DNA of 64,000 nt from Ascaphus truei (GCA_036426205.1 CM071568.1:122595149-122659148), one strand, 5' to 3'. Positions 31,952-43,509 are shown, numbered from the stretch's first letter. Translations and numbers: made by a program. Notes: generated by a model from the letters alone, not told the origin.

Positions 31952-32368
31952 AAATGGCCAACAGCTGATTAATAGAATTAGTAGTCGAAATTATTGGTCT
32001 ACCAGGGAGGTTGTGGAGACTTTTGTGGACTTTAGGTAACAAGTACAGGGCGGGACGTCTCGGATTAGTCATTGTGAGACATTCTAACTCATATTCTGTA
32101 ATCCTAAATTAACAAATCCTATACCTAGAATTTTGGCAACCTCTTGCTGATAGGAGTTAGTGGGATCTCGCTTAAGTAATGTGTAACATTTTACATCCTC
32201 ATAATTCGGCAGTACTAGCTGCTTCTTTGAATATAATAGCGAGATTATCAGCTATATTTTTCAGACAGCCTTTTTCTTCAACTGTAAGGTTATAATATGT
32301 ATGGTGTCTTTTTTTTAAGTACTTATTGTACCTGTACTGGTCTCTATGAATATGGTCAAAAATTATGT

Positions 32369-34980
32369 CAATAAGTACTTCAAAAAAAGACACCATACAT
32401 ATTATAACCTTACAGTTGAAGAAAAAGCAGATAAAGGGGGTGCGCTAGTACTGCAGAATTATGTGAATTATAGATCAGAGGCTCTTAGACAACTAGAGGA
32501 TGTAAAATGTTACACATGACTTAAGCGAGATCCCACTAACTCCTATCAACAAGAGGTTGACGAAATTCTAGGTCTAGGACTAGGTAATTTATGGATTACA
32601 GAATCTGAGTTACAATTTTTCACTATGACTAATCCGAGACGCCCCATCCTGTACTTGTTACCTAAAGTCCACAAAAGTCTCCACAACCCCCCTGGTAGAC
32701 CAATAATTTCTGCCACTAATTCTATTAATTAGCCGTTGGCCATTTTTGTGGATCAATTTTTGCAACCAATTGTCACTAAGTCTTTTTCCTTTATTAGGGA
32801 CACTTTCCATTTTCTGGACAAAATTAGAACACTGCCATTACAGGAAAAAAAAAATCTTCTTGTCACTATGGACGTTACTAGTCTTTACACCATCATCCCA
32901 TGTTGATGTCATAGATGCGGTTAGGAAATTTTTAGTAAAAGAACATACCACACAACCTCCTGTTGACTTTATCCTAGTATTATTGCACTTCATTTTACAC
33001 AAAAATTATTTCAGGTATGAAAACAACTATTACACTAAAATCAGGGTGTGCATAGTGCCATGGCAGCAATGTCCACCACATCCTATGCCACCTTAATATG
33101 GCTGATTTTGAGGCAAAATACATTTACAAAACTAGATAATACATAGTAAGATGATTTTTACTGTTCGGTACATTGCTGACGTGGTTTTTATCTAGGTGAG
33201 GAAGATGAGGAGTTGGTTGAATTTTTCACCTACCTTGAACTGCTCCCAACACCAGTAAACTTTATGAATAACTGGAGTCCCACCCAGATTTTGTTTCTTG
33301 ATGTACTCATCTCTTATGATGGACATCATTTATACACAGATCTCTATCGTAAACCCACGGACAGAAATTCCACATTACACGCTTCAAGTTTTTATCCGGA
33401 CCCTTTTATAAAAATGTTACACTTCTCACTGGAGGAGACACTGACAGACATTAAGAGGAGATTCATGTTACGTGGGCACAAGAAATCAATCATAGATAAG
33501 GCATTTAATAAAGAGATAATAACTACACATCAGGAGAAAAATACAGAGAGGTCAACATTGTAAGCAAATACACGACTGCCAATGTAAGTATTTATAAAAC
33601 AGTATTTGCAAACACTGGAAGGTGCTTCAGATGGATAAGTCTTTGGGCTCTGCTGCAATGACCAACTCAGATTTGCGCATCAAAGGGGCAAATTTAAAAG
33701 ATATCCTTATCTAGCAGACGACAAAAAACACTAAATTACATCACACTTCTTGAGTAACCCAAGGCATGGGGTGTTATAAAGTGTTTTGGATGCTCGTCTG
33801 CAACAGCCTCAATACTGGTGATGAATTTTTCAATCCTAGAAATGGTCAGAAGTACAAAATAAAGAGTAGGATACCATGTACTCCACCAACATATTATTTA
33901 ATAAAGTGCCCATGTGGGTTAATAACTTGGAGAAACCAACAGGTATGTTAAAGACAGGTTCATAGAGCATGATAGCAGAATCATAAGAGGTAAGAAGAGG
34001 AGACGTATTGATATCACATTGCACGAGAATAAAACACAATGTGTTTTTTTTAAAGCTTAGGGGATTGGGAAGTGCAAAAAACATTTTCAGGCTCAGATAA
34101 AGACAAAGCTTTCTTACAAAGAGAAGTATTTTGGGTGTTTACATTGGACACAGTCTTCCCAAGAGGACTTAATGATTTTTGTCCCTTAATTGCTTTTTAG
34201 ACAGTCGATGAATGGAATATGTCTGCACAATGCTTTTCTCATCCACAGACCATCAAGATGCTGCTGCTGATCTCTTCACCGCTCTATTTCATTTTCTTGA
34301 GACTAAGGTGGGTGCTGTTAATGACCTAAGAAAATAATGAAAATAAGAAAAGAAACACGCCCTCTGTTTTTTTAAACATTTTTTAATGATCTTTGTAGGG
34401 TATAGTGGCACTTGGTGTGTTATCTCACTGATTATTCTAATCTCTCTCCTTTTATGTGATGGCCACCTTCCCCACATGTGACGATGTATCTACATGCCAG
34501 GCTTAATCCCTCCCCCATGATCCCCACTGTGGAATCTGGAGGATGCGTATCGATGCGCAATTACACTGCATCCTATGCGAAGATGGAATGGAGCCAAAGG
34601 CGACACGAGTGAGGAGAGGACAGGATCCCCCTGCAATGATGACGTCGACGAAAAGAAAATCTCACAAGAGTTAAGACATACCAGGAAAAAGAGGATGATG
34701 GGAGGGCTTGATGACGTCACCGTGACTGGAGACCGGATCGGCGCACTTACACACTTGTCAGAATGAGGAAGAGAACAGCTGAAGAACCACGTGGGATAAT
34801 TAGGGGGGATTATCATAAATGTATTCACATGTTTGTTGGACTATATATTATGGACTTTTTACTAGTTTGTTATGCCAGTCACTTGAAAAGACCTCGCTGA
34901 AGGTTGAAACGTCGTGCTGTTCTGACACAATAAATCATTTGGAAAATCCGCAGTGCATTGGATCATCTATTCTAACTTAA
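32369..34980 (+). mobile_element. Penelope-like element, right arm of an inverted pair
   Basis: Plus-strand copy starting with an N-terminal stretch (NLTVEEKADKGGALVLQ, about 32400), continuing through DPTNSYQQEVDEIL, PRRPILYLLPKVHKS and PGRPIIS to the RT (32746-33200) and a broken GIY-YIG part (33880-34160). It ends with the CACTTGAAAAGACC...GAAACGTCGTG tail and AATAAATC (34870-34935). It is head to head with 29790-32328 across a 40-bp spacer (32329-32368). Stops and frameshifts are frequent. Confidence 0.85.
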
Positions 34981-35590
34981 TAGGAATTTGTAGTCAGGTT
35001 TCCCTGAACCAGGAGCACCGGTCATTGCAATGTATCTTTACTTTATTTTGCTTGGTGTGCAGCATTACTACCTATTGCTCAGTAATTGGGGCAGGCCCAT
35101 ATTTGGGTAGGTGCAGATGTCCAGGAATGCGGTCTAAATGTTTTATCTATGTGTATTGAAAGCAGAACTGGTGATTGCTTAAAAGCGATACCAACAGAAA
35201 ATGGAGCTCTCCGATCATAACAGAGAATGCCTGTATAGACCTATATGATGCAGTTTGCTTTCTATTGTCTCTGAATAAACTATTAGAACAAGAACCGATC
35301 CGTGGAAGTATTGACTGAGGTGAAGTACCTATTTTCAGAGATCGAGTCAGGCGCTCCTATAAGGCACAAGGCACTGAACAAGATCTGGCAGGTAGGGCCA
35401 CAGACAGGCGGGGAGAGCCGGGCCCGGTGGCTATGGGGAACCCAGCTGGCCTGGACAAGAAGATGGGCCCGAGCAACTTGGGGGATACTTAAAATGTTGC
35501 CTCCAGCACATGGGCTGGCCCACCTGTTCCTTCAGCACATGGACGGACCCGCCTCTTCTTTCAGCACATCATTCCAGCTAGGCCCCTACC
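34981..35590. other. Unassigned DNA
   Basis: No gene recognised. 35395-35460 has GGGAGAGCCGGGCCCGGTGG, similar to 24095-24160 in the hAT element, so a related hAT end may be present. Confidence 0.4.
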
Positions 35591-35990
35591 TGTAGGTAGG
35601 CTCATTTGGTCCCATTCAGGCCTTCCTTTTCCCCAGGCCCTACCCCCCCTCTCCCATTGGCTGGCTCATTCTTATTTCCCCCAGGCCCATACCTACTCTC
35701 TCGCCCCCTCCCAGGTCCAAACCCACTCTCCCTTCTCCCAGGTCCATACCTACCACCCCCCTTCCAGGCCCATACCTACTCCTCCTCCCTCATAGCTCCT
35801 TCCCCTCACATAGTTCCTTGTCCTACCCTCCCTATAGCTCCTTCTCCCCCCCCCACATATATTCCCCCCCCACGCCACATAGCTCCTTTTTCCTCCCCAC
35901 ATTGCTCCTTCTCGCTGCCCCCGCCCCCCCCCCCCTATAAAACACTTCACATTTGCCCCCCCCCGTTGAGGGACCCGCAAGGGTAGGGGG
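35591..35990. repeat. C/T-rich low-complexity repeat
   Basis: CCCAGGCCCATACCTACTC and CATAGCTCCTTCTCC units as at 27590-27700. The proline-rich open frames are artefacts. Confidence 0.85.
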
Positions 35991-37109
35991 GGAACAGAAA
36001 AGGACTCCCCCCTCCTCTTCTGTTCACATCAGTGACGACGCAATCATATGATCATGAAGTGCCGGAGGGGCTGTGAGTTCGGTGCCGCAGCCCGGCACAC
36101 ACAGTGTGTACACACAGAAATATTCAACTTGGTAACGCTGGTTAATAATTGTATACACTTCTTCAGTTGAACAAAACAACGTGACACTACATGTTTTTTC
36201 TCAGGCATTCCATAATTTCAAATCATATATTTGTTATGCCCATTGTATTTGTTGTTAGTAAGCAGTAAAATACATTTTGTGTAAGGCCTGCTAAATCCAT
36301 TCAGATGTTCTCTAAATGACACAAACTGGGGTCCCATTTCTTTCTATATTTACAAACATCCAGTTTTACTTCTTATTTACAGTATAAGAAAGGGGCCACG
36401 TACTGCAGATGTCTCTCCTTTTTGTTTTTACGAACATAAATATTGTATAACTCACTGAAAAAGGAGCTAAACAAACACTGAAACTGACTTAGAATTTCCT
36501 GAAATCAGGCACTTCAACCACAGAACAAAAGTATTCCATTCAAATATCAAACAACGTTCAATACATACCAGCGTTCTCCTAAGCCGTCTGACAGCACACA
36601 GTAGGAAGCCGCTGCTAACACAGAGCTGTTAGTTAATTAGTTGCTTGCATAACCAGGTTTTTTGCTGATCCGCCATCTTATTCACAGTTATAGTCATTTA
36701 TTGTACACTAAGAAAACAAGATCCAATCTACTAAAATATGAGTATTTTGGGATTTACCACAATAAGGTTGTTGTAAAACTGTTCTGGAATACTTGAAGAC
36801 AGCTACGACGTATACATGCACATAATAATAAGTTGTCATATATCAAACATTCCTGGAGCAAGAACCCGGGTGATACAGGTATGTATGAAACAGGTCCAGA
36901 TTTATCAAAGAAAAAGACTCAAAACAGTGGCATATTGTCTTTGACAAATCTTGTTATTTTTGCACCAATTTGGAACCCGCTTGACTTTGAGATAATTTAC
37001 CCTACATTTTTGCATGGATAAAAAATTGAAAAACTCCAAGAATAATAAAAAAAAAAAACCCTGAAGTGATCACATGTAAAAAAAGGAAATAATTGGACCA
37101 AACAAATTT
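35991..37109. other. Unassigned DNA
   Basis: AT-rich with no exon or repeat structure recognised. Confidence 0.5.
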
Positions 37110-37910
37110 AGTGATTAAAATGACCCCGGTACTGAGGTGGGAAAGTATAGAACTGCGCACCCACAGCAGCAGAGGCACGCCTGGAGGGTGGATAGTCAAG
37201 ATCGCCGGGTCTGGGTTGGAGAGAGTGGGTTAGCCTTGATACTTGCTGAGGTCGTAGGTAGGGACCAGGAGAGTAGTCAGAGTCCGGAGTGTCGTGGCCA
37301 GGGGTTGGAGCCAGTAGAAAGGTAGTTAGTCCGATAGGGATGGAGAAGTGCGGGTGGTCAGAGGCAAGCCGGGGTCGGTAATCCAGAGAGAGGTCCTAAA
37401 GTGAAGCTGGGTCGGTACACTGGAGAAACAAGCAACAAGGTTAAAGCACAACAGGAACAAGGCAAGGCAGGGACGTGGGAACACAAGGCTACCATGAACT
37501 ATGCTCAGTCAAAGAATGAACGGAAAGGCTGAGCATATATAGGAGAGCTGGTCAAATAGAACTGAGGGGAGGAGCGGAGATGCGGCCTCTGCAGAAGCAG
37601 CGATTGGCTGCGAGGTGCAGGAGACAGGTGGGAGAGAGATTAGAGTTGCCGCACAGCTGGAGAGCGGTGCACGCACCACGCGGGGCGGCCGCCCGGTACA
37701 AGCGGAGGGGCGGAGCCAAGCTCTGTGGGAACCTTGAAAGCCCTCCGTGCGCGTGCATGCTCTGTAAGGAACGTGGGAGACTGTACAGCAGGGGGAAAGA
37801 AGGAAGCACGCCACAGGGAATGCGCTCTCAGACCACTTGCAGCGGGATGCTGTGCAACAGGAGGTAAGGCGGGAACATGCCGCAGGGGACATGTTCCCCG
37901 ATTCCTTACA
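37110..37910 (-). mobile_element. LTR-A, minus orientation, 3' end truncated
   Basis: On the minus strand it begins TGTAAGGAATCGGGG at 37910 and has the TATA/hairpin at 37502-37535 and the family's GGTTGGAG/GAGGTCG repeats (37190-37400). The GTTACA end is missing near 37110. Confidence 0.65.
37502..37535 (-). promoter_or_regulatory. LTR-A TATA box plus hairpin
   Basis: TGCTCAG and CTGAGCA pair around a 20-base loop, extended by one G-T pair. On the minus strand CTATATATGC directly precedes it, identical to the copy at 16180. Confidence 0.6.
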
Positions 37911-38518
37911 ATCCCTTCAGAAGCAGCAACAGAAAACCTTACTCTGGGGATGGATCCGACTGTTTCAGGAGAAAATGGGTGGGCATTACACACAATCAGC
38001 AATGTGGAACTAAAAGTTATTTCTTCTATGGAGAAAAATTGTCCTCAGCGCTGTTCTTCACTCCGTGCTCAGTGCAGTATATAAGAGAAAAATATAGAAA
38101 GACACTGTGTATAATATCATACAGTGCAAGTGACAATAACACCTCTGTAAACAGGTTGTTGGAACCAGATGTGGATACCTAACGATAATTCACTCCAGAT
38201 TATGATGTTATCAGGAGACAGACCCATAACCATTGGTACTGATAATAGGATACACCCTTAGTGTTTGGGGTTTCGGTCAGATCTTGGTCCCTTCATATTG
38301 GCACACAGTGCACATTAACACACAAATAAGGGGCTCATAAATGGATTTGACTCACAAAAGGATACAATCTTGATGTCAAATAACTCTGGAAGTCAGTGGA
38401 ATTCCCCAGCAGTGTATCATAGAAAAAGAAAAAAACAACATAGCACAGATCCACTGAGAAACTAAAATGTAATAAAACATATAAAAACGGACAGCTGGAG
38501 TGTCACTCACATACTACT
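37911..38518. other. Unassigned DNA
   Basis: No gene recognised. Confidence 0.45.
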
Positions 38519-39302
38519 TCATCCTTTTGCGCTTTTTAACACATTTAGCCTGGCCCTTGGAATCACCTTCCTCTCGGTACTCTCAGTCGTCACTACAGAG
38601 TATAATTTCTTAGTCTTGGTATGTCTGCATTGTGTTTCTTGTGTCATTTCTGTCTGTATTTTGTCAAGTGCTTCATTTCCTTTCTTGACCTCTCTTTTCA
38701 AACTTTCCTTACGTGAAATCAAATTTAATTTCTCGCTTAATTTCTGAAAACATCCAGCAGGCATCCTCGTTGTGTTTTCCCAAGGGACAATCATTCACTT
38801 CCTTTTTAGCTTTCACAATTACTTCTTTCTCAAAACTGCCTCCTTCTAGCTAAATTAATTTTATGCCCAGACTTACATTACCACATACTTTCACCAGTTT
38901 ACCATAACGAATTAGTACTACAAGTTTCTTCTGAACTTGGATCCAACAATTTCTCCCCTCACCCATGTGAGAAGATATTCACAATTTCTTCCCTCTCCCA
39001 TGTGTGAAGATATTCACAATTTCTTCCCTCACCCATGTGAGAGGATATCATGCCATGGGAGTTAGAGTTACCCATGGGCTTTCTTGAATTTATCTCTAAA
39101 CATGATAACCTTAATTAGTCACAGTGTCTGTGTTCATTAATAAATGTTAGGTTTCAGAGAGCGTCACCCCCTTTGAACCACAGAGCCTTACCCAGGCAGC
39201 CAGAGAGACTTATAAAGAAACAATAGGTAGCAGGTTTCTCTCACCCTCCGGGGGCACTCCAAGGTTCCGGGTGGGCCATCCATCCAGGTCACGGCACCAA
39301 AT
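38519..39302 (-). mobile_element. Endogenous retrovirus leader and gag-like fragment
   Basis: Lies just downstream of the primer site at 39282-39299 on the minus strand. A 91-codon Lys/Glu-rich open frame (38794-38519) could be a gag remnant, but no capsid or zinc-knuckle motif is visible. Tandem copies of CACCCATGTGAGA-like units occur at 38955-39050. The rest of the provirus is absent. Confidence 0.4.
39282..39299 (-). other. Primer binding site, tRNA-His-like
   Basis: The minus strand reads TGGTGCCGTGACCTGGAT, which agrees with the complement of the vertebrate tRNA-His 3' end at 16 of 18 positions. Three bases separate it from the LTR end. Confidence 0.65.
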
Positions 39303-39630
39303 TGTTAAGGAAAATATTCTTACAGAAGACACACAAACACTAGTGTAATTCTTCAGCTGGATTTACTAAGTAGTAAGATGTATACTCACATAACAAAAGA
39401 AAGAATGTTGCAAAAGATATATTGAACCGCCTACAGGGGCGTAACATACACTTTGATAGCATCGGATTGGATAGAGCACTGCATTTGTGATGCTTGCTGG
39501 TGTCTGATTGGAGGGTGGAATCTGCATCTTGTAATACAAATAGTAACGTGGGCAGAGTTGTGTATATGTTCGCACCGGATTGGCTATGATAGAAGGTATG
39601 TGAGGGTCGTGTGCAAATCAGTGAGCAACA
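39303..39630 (-). mobile_element. 5' LTR of an endogenous retrovirus fragment
   Basis: On the minus strand it begins TGTTGCTCAC and ends CCTTAACA (TGTT/AACA inverted termini). It is 328 bp long with CCAAT-type boxes (inverted ATTGG at 39470, 39515 and 39580), and its end adjoins the tRNA-His-like primer site. The 5' limit is inferred from the terminal bases. Confidence 0.6.
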
Positions 39631-39820
39631 CATTTGATGCCATGTAAAAATTAGGTACTGGGTGCAAAAAAAAAAAAAAAAGCAACACCGAAAAAGAAAA
39701 AATGAACATAGAAACAGTAAAGCATATTTTTGTACTCATCATTTTTATAGGGACAGTCACACAAATCCTTCAGTGGCCAATCTAGTTCTTTGAGCATTTC
39801 GCTTTGATGTGTGTTGTACT

Positions 39821-40070
39821 TACATCCGCGGCTAAGATTAATCTAATGTTTACCCGTTTTTTTTGGCTGCTTTTCCTGGTCCTGGCCGGAATTTAGCCGC
39901 GCGCCAGCCGCATCTCATGGCCGCGCGCGGCCGGTTCTCCAATCAGCGCCTAATGGCGCTGAACAATAGAAGCGCCTGCGTCGCCGGGAAAAAAAAACGG
40001 CCGCGTCTGCACGGGGTTTCAAATTACCCGCGGTGCAGGCCGCCTGAGAGTAAGTTTAGCCGCCACTGTA
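39821..40070. mobile_element. Candidate CpG-rich MITE
   Basis: Imperfect inverted ends TACATCCGCGGCTAAGATTA and TACAGTGGCGGCTAAACTTA. The centre is CpG-dense (GGCCGCGCGCGGCC palindrome near 39925). No clear target duplication. Confidence 0.4.
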
Positions 40071-40084
40071 CATTGGAGGACAAA

Positions 40085-41776
40085 GCTGCATATGGAATTG
40101 TAGAGGGTGTCTAGTTTGCTGAGTTTGGGGTGCTGTGCCATATACTATGTCCTTATAGTCTATAGCTATGTCCATCTGCTATGTGATGCGCTTTCAGACA
40201 AGCAGGCTTAGGGAGGATTTGTTCCTATAAAGTACACCTAGTTTGGCATAGGTTTGGGCTGCCAGGGTGTCAATGTGCAACCCAAATGTTAAATGTGAGT
40301 CAAACTATATGCCCAGATATTTGATGCTAGTGACAGGGGCTAGGATAGTATTACAGTTGGTTCTGATCTGAAGCTCCATCATTGTTAGCTTTAGAAGTTT
40401 AGCCGTGCTCCCAAATACCATTGTTACAGGTTTGTCAGTGTTTAAAACAGTTTGTTTTGGGAAATCCAGTTTTCGTGTCTCAAAAAATCAGATTGAAGTA
40501 CGTATTTAATGTCATCTGCATACATGTGTATTGAAGCTTCCTTACAAGCTGTGGGAAGATCATTGATAAACACTGACAAGAGTAGGGGCCCCAGAACAGA
40601 GCCTTGCGGGACACCACAGGGGATATACAAGGGGTTTGAGCTTGAACCAGAGATAGACACATATTGGGATCTACCCGATAAGTATGAATGAAAACAGTTT
40701 AAAGCATGTTTCCCTATTCTAGAGCACTGACATTTGTTTAGCAAGATAGCATGCTAAACAGTATCAAAAGCTTTTGCAAAATCTAGGAATATTGCACCAG
40801 TAAGATGTCCCAGTTCCATTCCACACTGGATCTCATTACAAACTTTTAGGAGGGTAGTTACGGTGGAGTGTTTGGGAAGAAATCCAGAATGGAATTGGCT
40901 AAAGAAATTTGTCTTGGCATAGTAATCGCATAATTGAGAGTGAATAAATGTTTCCATGACTTTGGATAGAATTGGGAGAAGAGAGATTGGCCTGCAGTTT
41001 AAACAGTGTTTATTTCCCCTCATTTTTGAAGATTGGGATAACTCTGGCAGTTTTCCAGGTGTTAGGAATATGGCCTGAAGACAAAATAGAGTTGATTAGG
41101 GAAGCAAGCGGTTTGGCAATGGCTGGGGCACCGAGTCATAGGAACTTTGATGCAGCAGGTCAGGCCCACATTGGCTTCTTAGTTTTAATTTGAGGATCCT
41201 CTCCAGATACTGGGACAAATTGAAAATTGTGCGCAGTGTTGGGAGAGGTTGGAGCTATAGGGGTTCTCTCAGATTTGGCTTCATGTTTGTAGTTCGGGTT
41301 GCGTTTTGCTAATAAGTTAGTAGCACAGCCCACAAAGTAATCATTGAATGCGTTTGCAATGTGACTAGAATTTGACAGAGTTATATCATCCCTAATTATA
41401 TTGGATGGTTGTTGATGGCTACAAGGCTGGAATATATTGTTGATTACCTTCCAGAAGTTAGCTGGATTTTATGTATTCTGGTGTGAATTTTCAGTGTAAT
41501 ATTGTGCTTTTGCATGTCTTGTTTGCCTTGTACATGCATTCCGCAGGCACTTGTAGTGATTAAGATCCTTGGTAGTACCAGTTACTTTGTAACTTTTCCA
41601 CAAGGCATCCCTAAAATGGTAAAGCACTATGAAGTCGGTTGTAACCCACGGAAGGAGGGCCCCCAGTACTCTTAATCTGTGTAGTGGAGTATGGGTATCA
41701 CAGAGTTTTAAGAACTCGGATTGCAACTAATCGAGAGCATATTCGGGGTCAGGTATTAAGTCGATTCTGTACCAAG
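40085..41776 (-). mobile_element. CR1/L2-type LINE, 3' half (RT)
   Basis: Minus-strand RT: RPISLLPILSKVMETFIHSQ, FLDFAKAFDTV, CGVPQGSVLGPLLLSVFIND and MYADDIKYV with an intact YADD, then a C-terminal part to about 40100 (TSIKYLGI, DYKDIVYG). Upstream linker ORF at 41726-41469. Stops separate the parts, so it is inactive. The LTR element at 41777 interrupts it; the 5' part continues at 54968-55440. Confidence 0.85.
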
Positions 41777-42683
41777 TGTAACCATGCTGTAAAATGGCTG
41801 CAGTCATCTCTCCTGCTGACAGTAAGGCCTGGTAAGTTATGGGCATGCCAGCAATTATCATGGAGGTTTGCCCTCACACCCTGGTGAGGTGTCATATGTC
41901 TCATAGGAAGAGACAACATGCTGCGTGTCCACGGTTAGTGACATCAGAGATGTGCCTGTTCCTAGGTGATATAAGACACAGCACTGTCTAAAGTTAGTTG
42001 AGTTCCTGTTGTTGGCTGCCTCTGTTCAGTAAGAGGCACATGGAGGTCTGCAACATTGTTGCAGTAGTCTGATGCAGAGCTGTGAGTCTGGCAGCACATG
42101 GCAGACAGAGAAAAGCTGTTGGTGGCTGATGTAAGAGCTATGAGACAAGGAGCAAGTCTGAGTGCAGGCTTGGGAGGAGACAGCTTATAAGACTGTGACC
42201 AGGGACCTGGCACAGGGACTATCTCCCTGAAGGGGAGATAGGGAACCCACCAATTAAGGGAAGAGATACCTTTCAGAGGGAAGTGCGGTGAACGATGGAG
42301 GGCTGAGTACACCCCATTGTGGAGGGCAGCTTGCCCACCGTGCAATAAAGATGATGCTGATAACAGAAACCCTCGTGTGTAAGAGTGAAGTGATTGCACA
42401 GGGGGCCGCACCACAGAGGAGTTCCTCACCAGGACCATCCACAAGCTCACTCTGGGATCCTGATGAGGTGGAGGCGCTGCACTGGATATAGGTAGGACTC
42501 AGCACACTACCTCAGCTGCCTGTCTGGGTTGGCAATCCCCACACACCATCATGCGGGAGACTCAGGAGTGCTGTAGCCAACAGGTGCACCACCAGACACA
42601 ATCACACTGTAATGGGGACTGGTTAGACCACAGAGGCCAATATGAGATTGGGAGGGTCAGGCCAGTCCAGAAAACCCGTTACA
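41308..42683. repeat. Left copy of a 1.38-kb near-identical duplication
   Basis: 469 bp of LINE plus the entire LTR-B. Repeats at 53591-54967 with about a dozen differences (near 99% identity by eye), two in the LINE part and the rest in the LTR, including one single-base indel. Confidence 0.9.
41777..42683 (+). mobile_element. 5' LTR of the LTR-B element
   Basis: Begins TGTAACCATGC and ends ACCCGTTACA (TGTAAC/GTTACA inverted termini). Possible TATA at 42184 (CTTATAAG) and polyadenylation signal AATAAA at about 42344. An internal TGGAGGCGCTG motif at 42469 is preceded by GGATCCTGATGAGG. Confidence 0.85.
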
Positions 42684-42685
42684 TT

Positions 42686-42703
42686 TGGAGGCGCTGCTGA
42701 GAT
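42686..42703 (+). other. Primer binding site, tRNA-Thr-like
   Basis: TGGAGGCGCTGCTGAGAT stands two bases after the LTR end. It agrees with the complement of a vertebrate tRNA-Thr 3' end (TGGAGGCACCGCTGGGAT) at 15 of 18 positions. An identical 18-mer stands at 56053-56070 on the minus strand, again two bases from an LTR end. Confidence 0.65.
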
Positions 42704-43221
42704 GCCAGACCTGTCAACAGGACAGGCTTTTGCTAGGTCACTTGGAAACAGGGAGAGTGTCTGCTGCCACTTTGTGCTGCGTTGGGACGGACCTAGGGGT
42801 AGTCAGGGGGGCTGATGGAGTATGTCAGTTCGCAGGGACGACCTAGGGGCCTGAAAGGAGTGAGGGGTTTGGAGCCGGGCTATAGCTGACCGAGTCACCT
42901 TGAGGCAGTGCTAGTTGGTAGGATGCCTAAAGGGATAGCCTGTTAACGTGGTCAGGAATCCTGGAGAGGGTCTGCGCTAGGCTGACCAAGACAGGTAGAC
43001 GCCCAAGTACTGCATGGAAGCCCCAGAGTACTCTAGCCCATTCCAGACCACTTAAAAAAGGGAGCACAGACTGGGAGGAAGGAGTCACAGCAGACACTGA
43101 GAGAGTGAGCCTAGCCTGAGGTAGTGCAACACGAGTCCAGCGTACATTAGGTACACAAGGTGGTGCATCAGGACAATCTTTATTGTACCGGTGTGGTGGC
43201 TGCCCCGCATAACGGAGCCCC

Positions 43222-43470
43222 ATGTACGATAACTATTACGAGAGAATGACGACCGCAAGAATGCAGGATCCGCGCGGTGCGGAGAGTCCAAGATGGCGGA
43301 CGGAGGCTAATGGAGAGAGCGCACATGGCGTGTGTGCGGGTGAAAAGTATGCAGAGGAAATGACTTTCACGAGTCGGCTGTGGAGTGGTGCTAAGGCTGT
43401 AGCCGCACCGTTTTGGTCCTACTTAGGGCCGCAGGGTACTACCCTGGAGGACATTGTTGTAACAAGTTGA
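43222..43470 (+). CDS. Upstream ORF in frame with the large LTR-B ORF
   Basis: 82 codons ending in TGA at 43468-43470. It is in the same frame as the 923-codon ORF that starts 39 bases later, with no other stop between them. Its GAKAVAAPFW segment resembles the GAK-V-AP units repeated in the large ORF, so it was probably once its N-terminal part. Either the stop is a disabling mutation or it is read through. Confidence 0.45.
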   Translation: MYDNYYERMTTARMQDPRGAESPRWRTEANGESAHGVCAGEKYAEEMTFTSRLWSGAKAVAAPFWSYLGPQGTTLEDIVVTS

Positions 43471-43509
43471 GAACATTGTCAGAGTGACTGTCAGTCAACA
43501 TACAAACAG

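Larger units (their letters stand above)
29790..32328 (-). mobile_element. Penelope-like element, left arm of an inverted pair
   Basis: Minus-strand PLE with reverse transcriptase (31951-31508 and on) and C-terminal GIY-YIG endonuclease (30842-30501), followed by a GC-rich 3' region (30180-29940) and tail. The 5' part is truncated or rearranged near 32280. Its sequence matches the inverse of 32369-34905 closely across the whole arm. Several stops, and the RT box reads YIAD, so it is inactive. Confidence 0.85.

Noticed and set aside
35606..35986. Proline-rich open frame
   Set aside because: C/T-rich repeat also present at 27590-27700.
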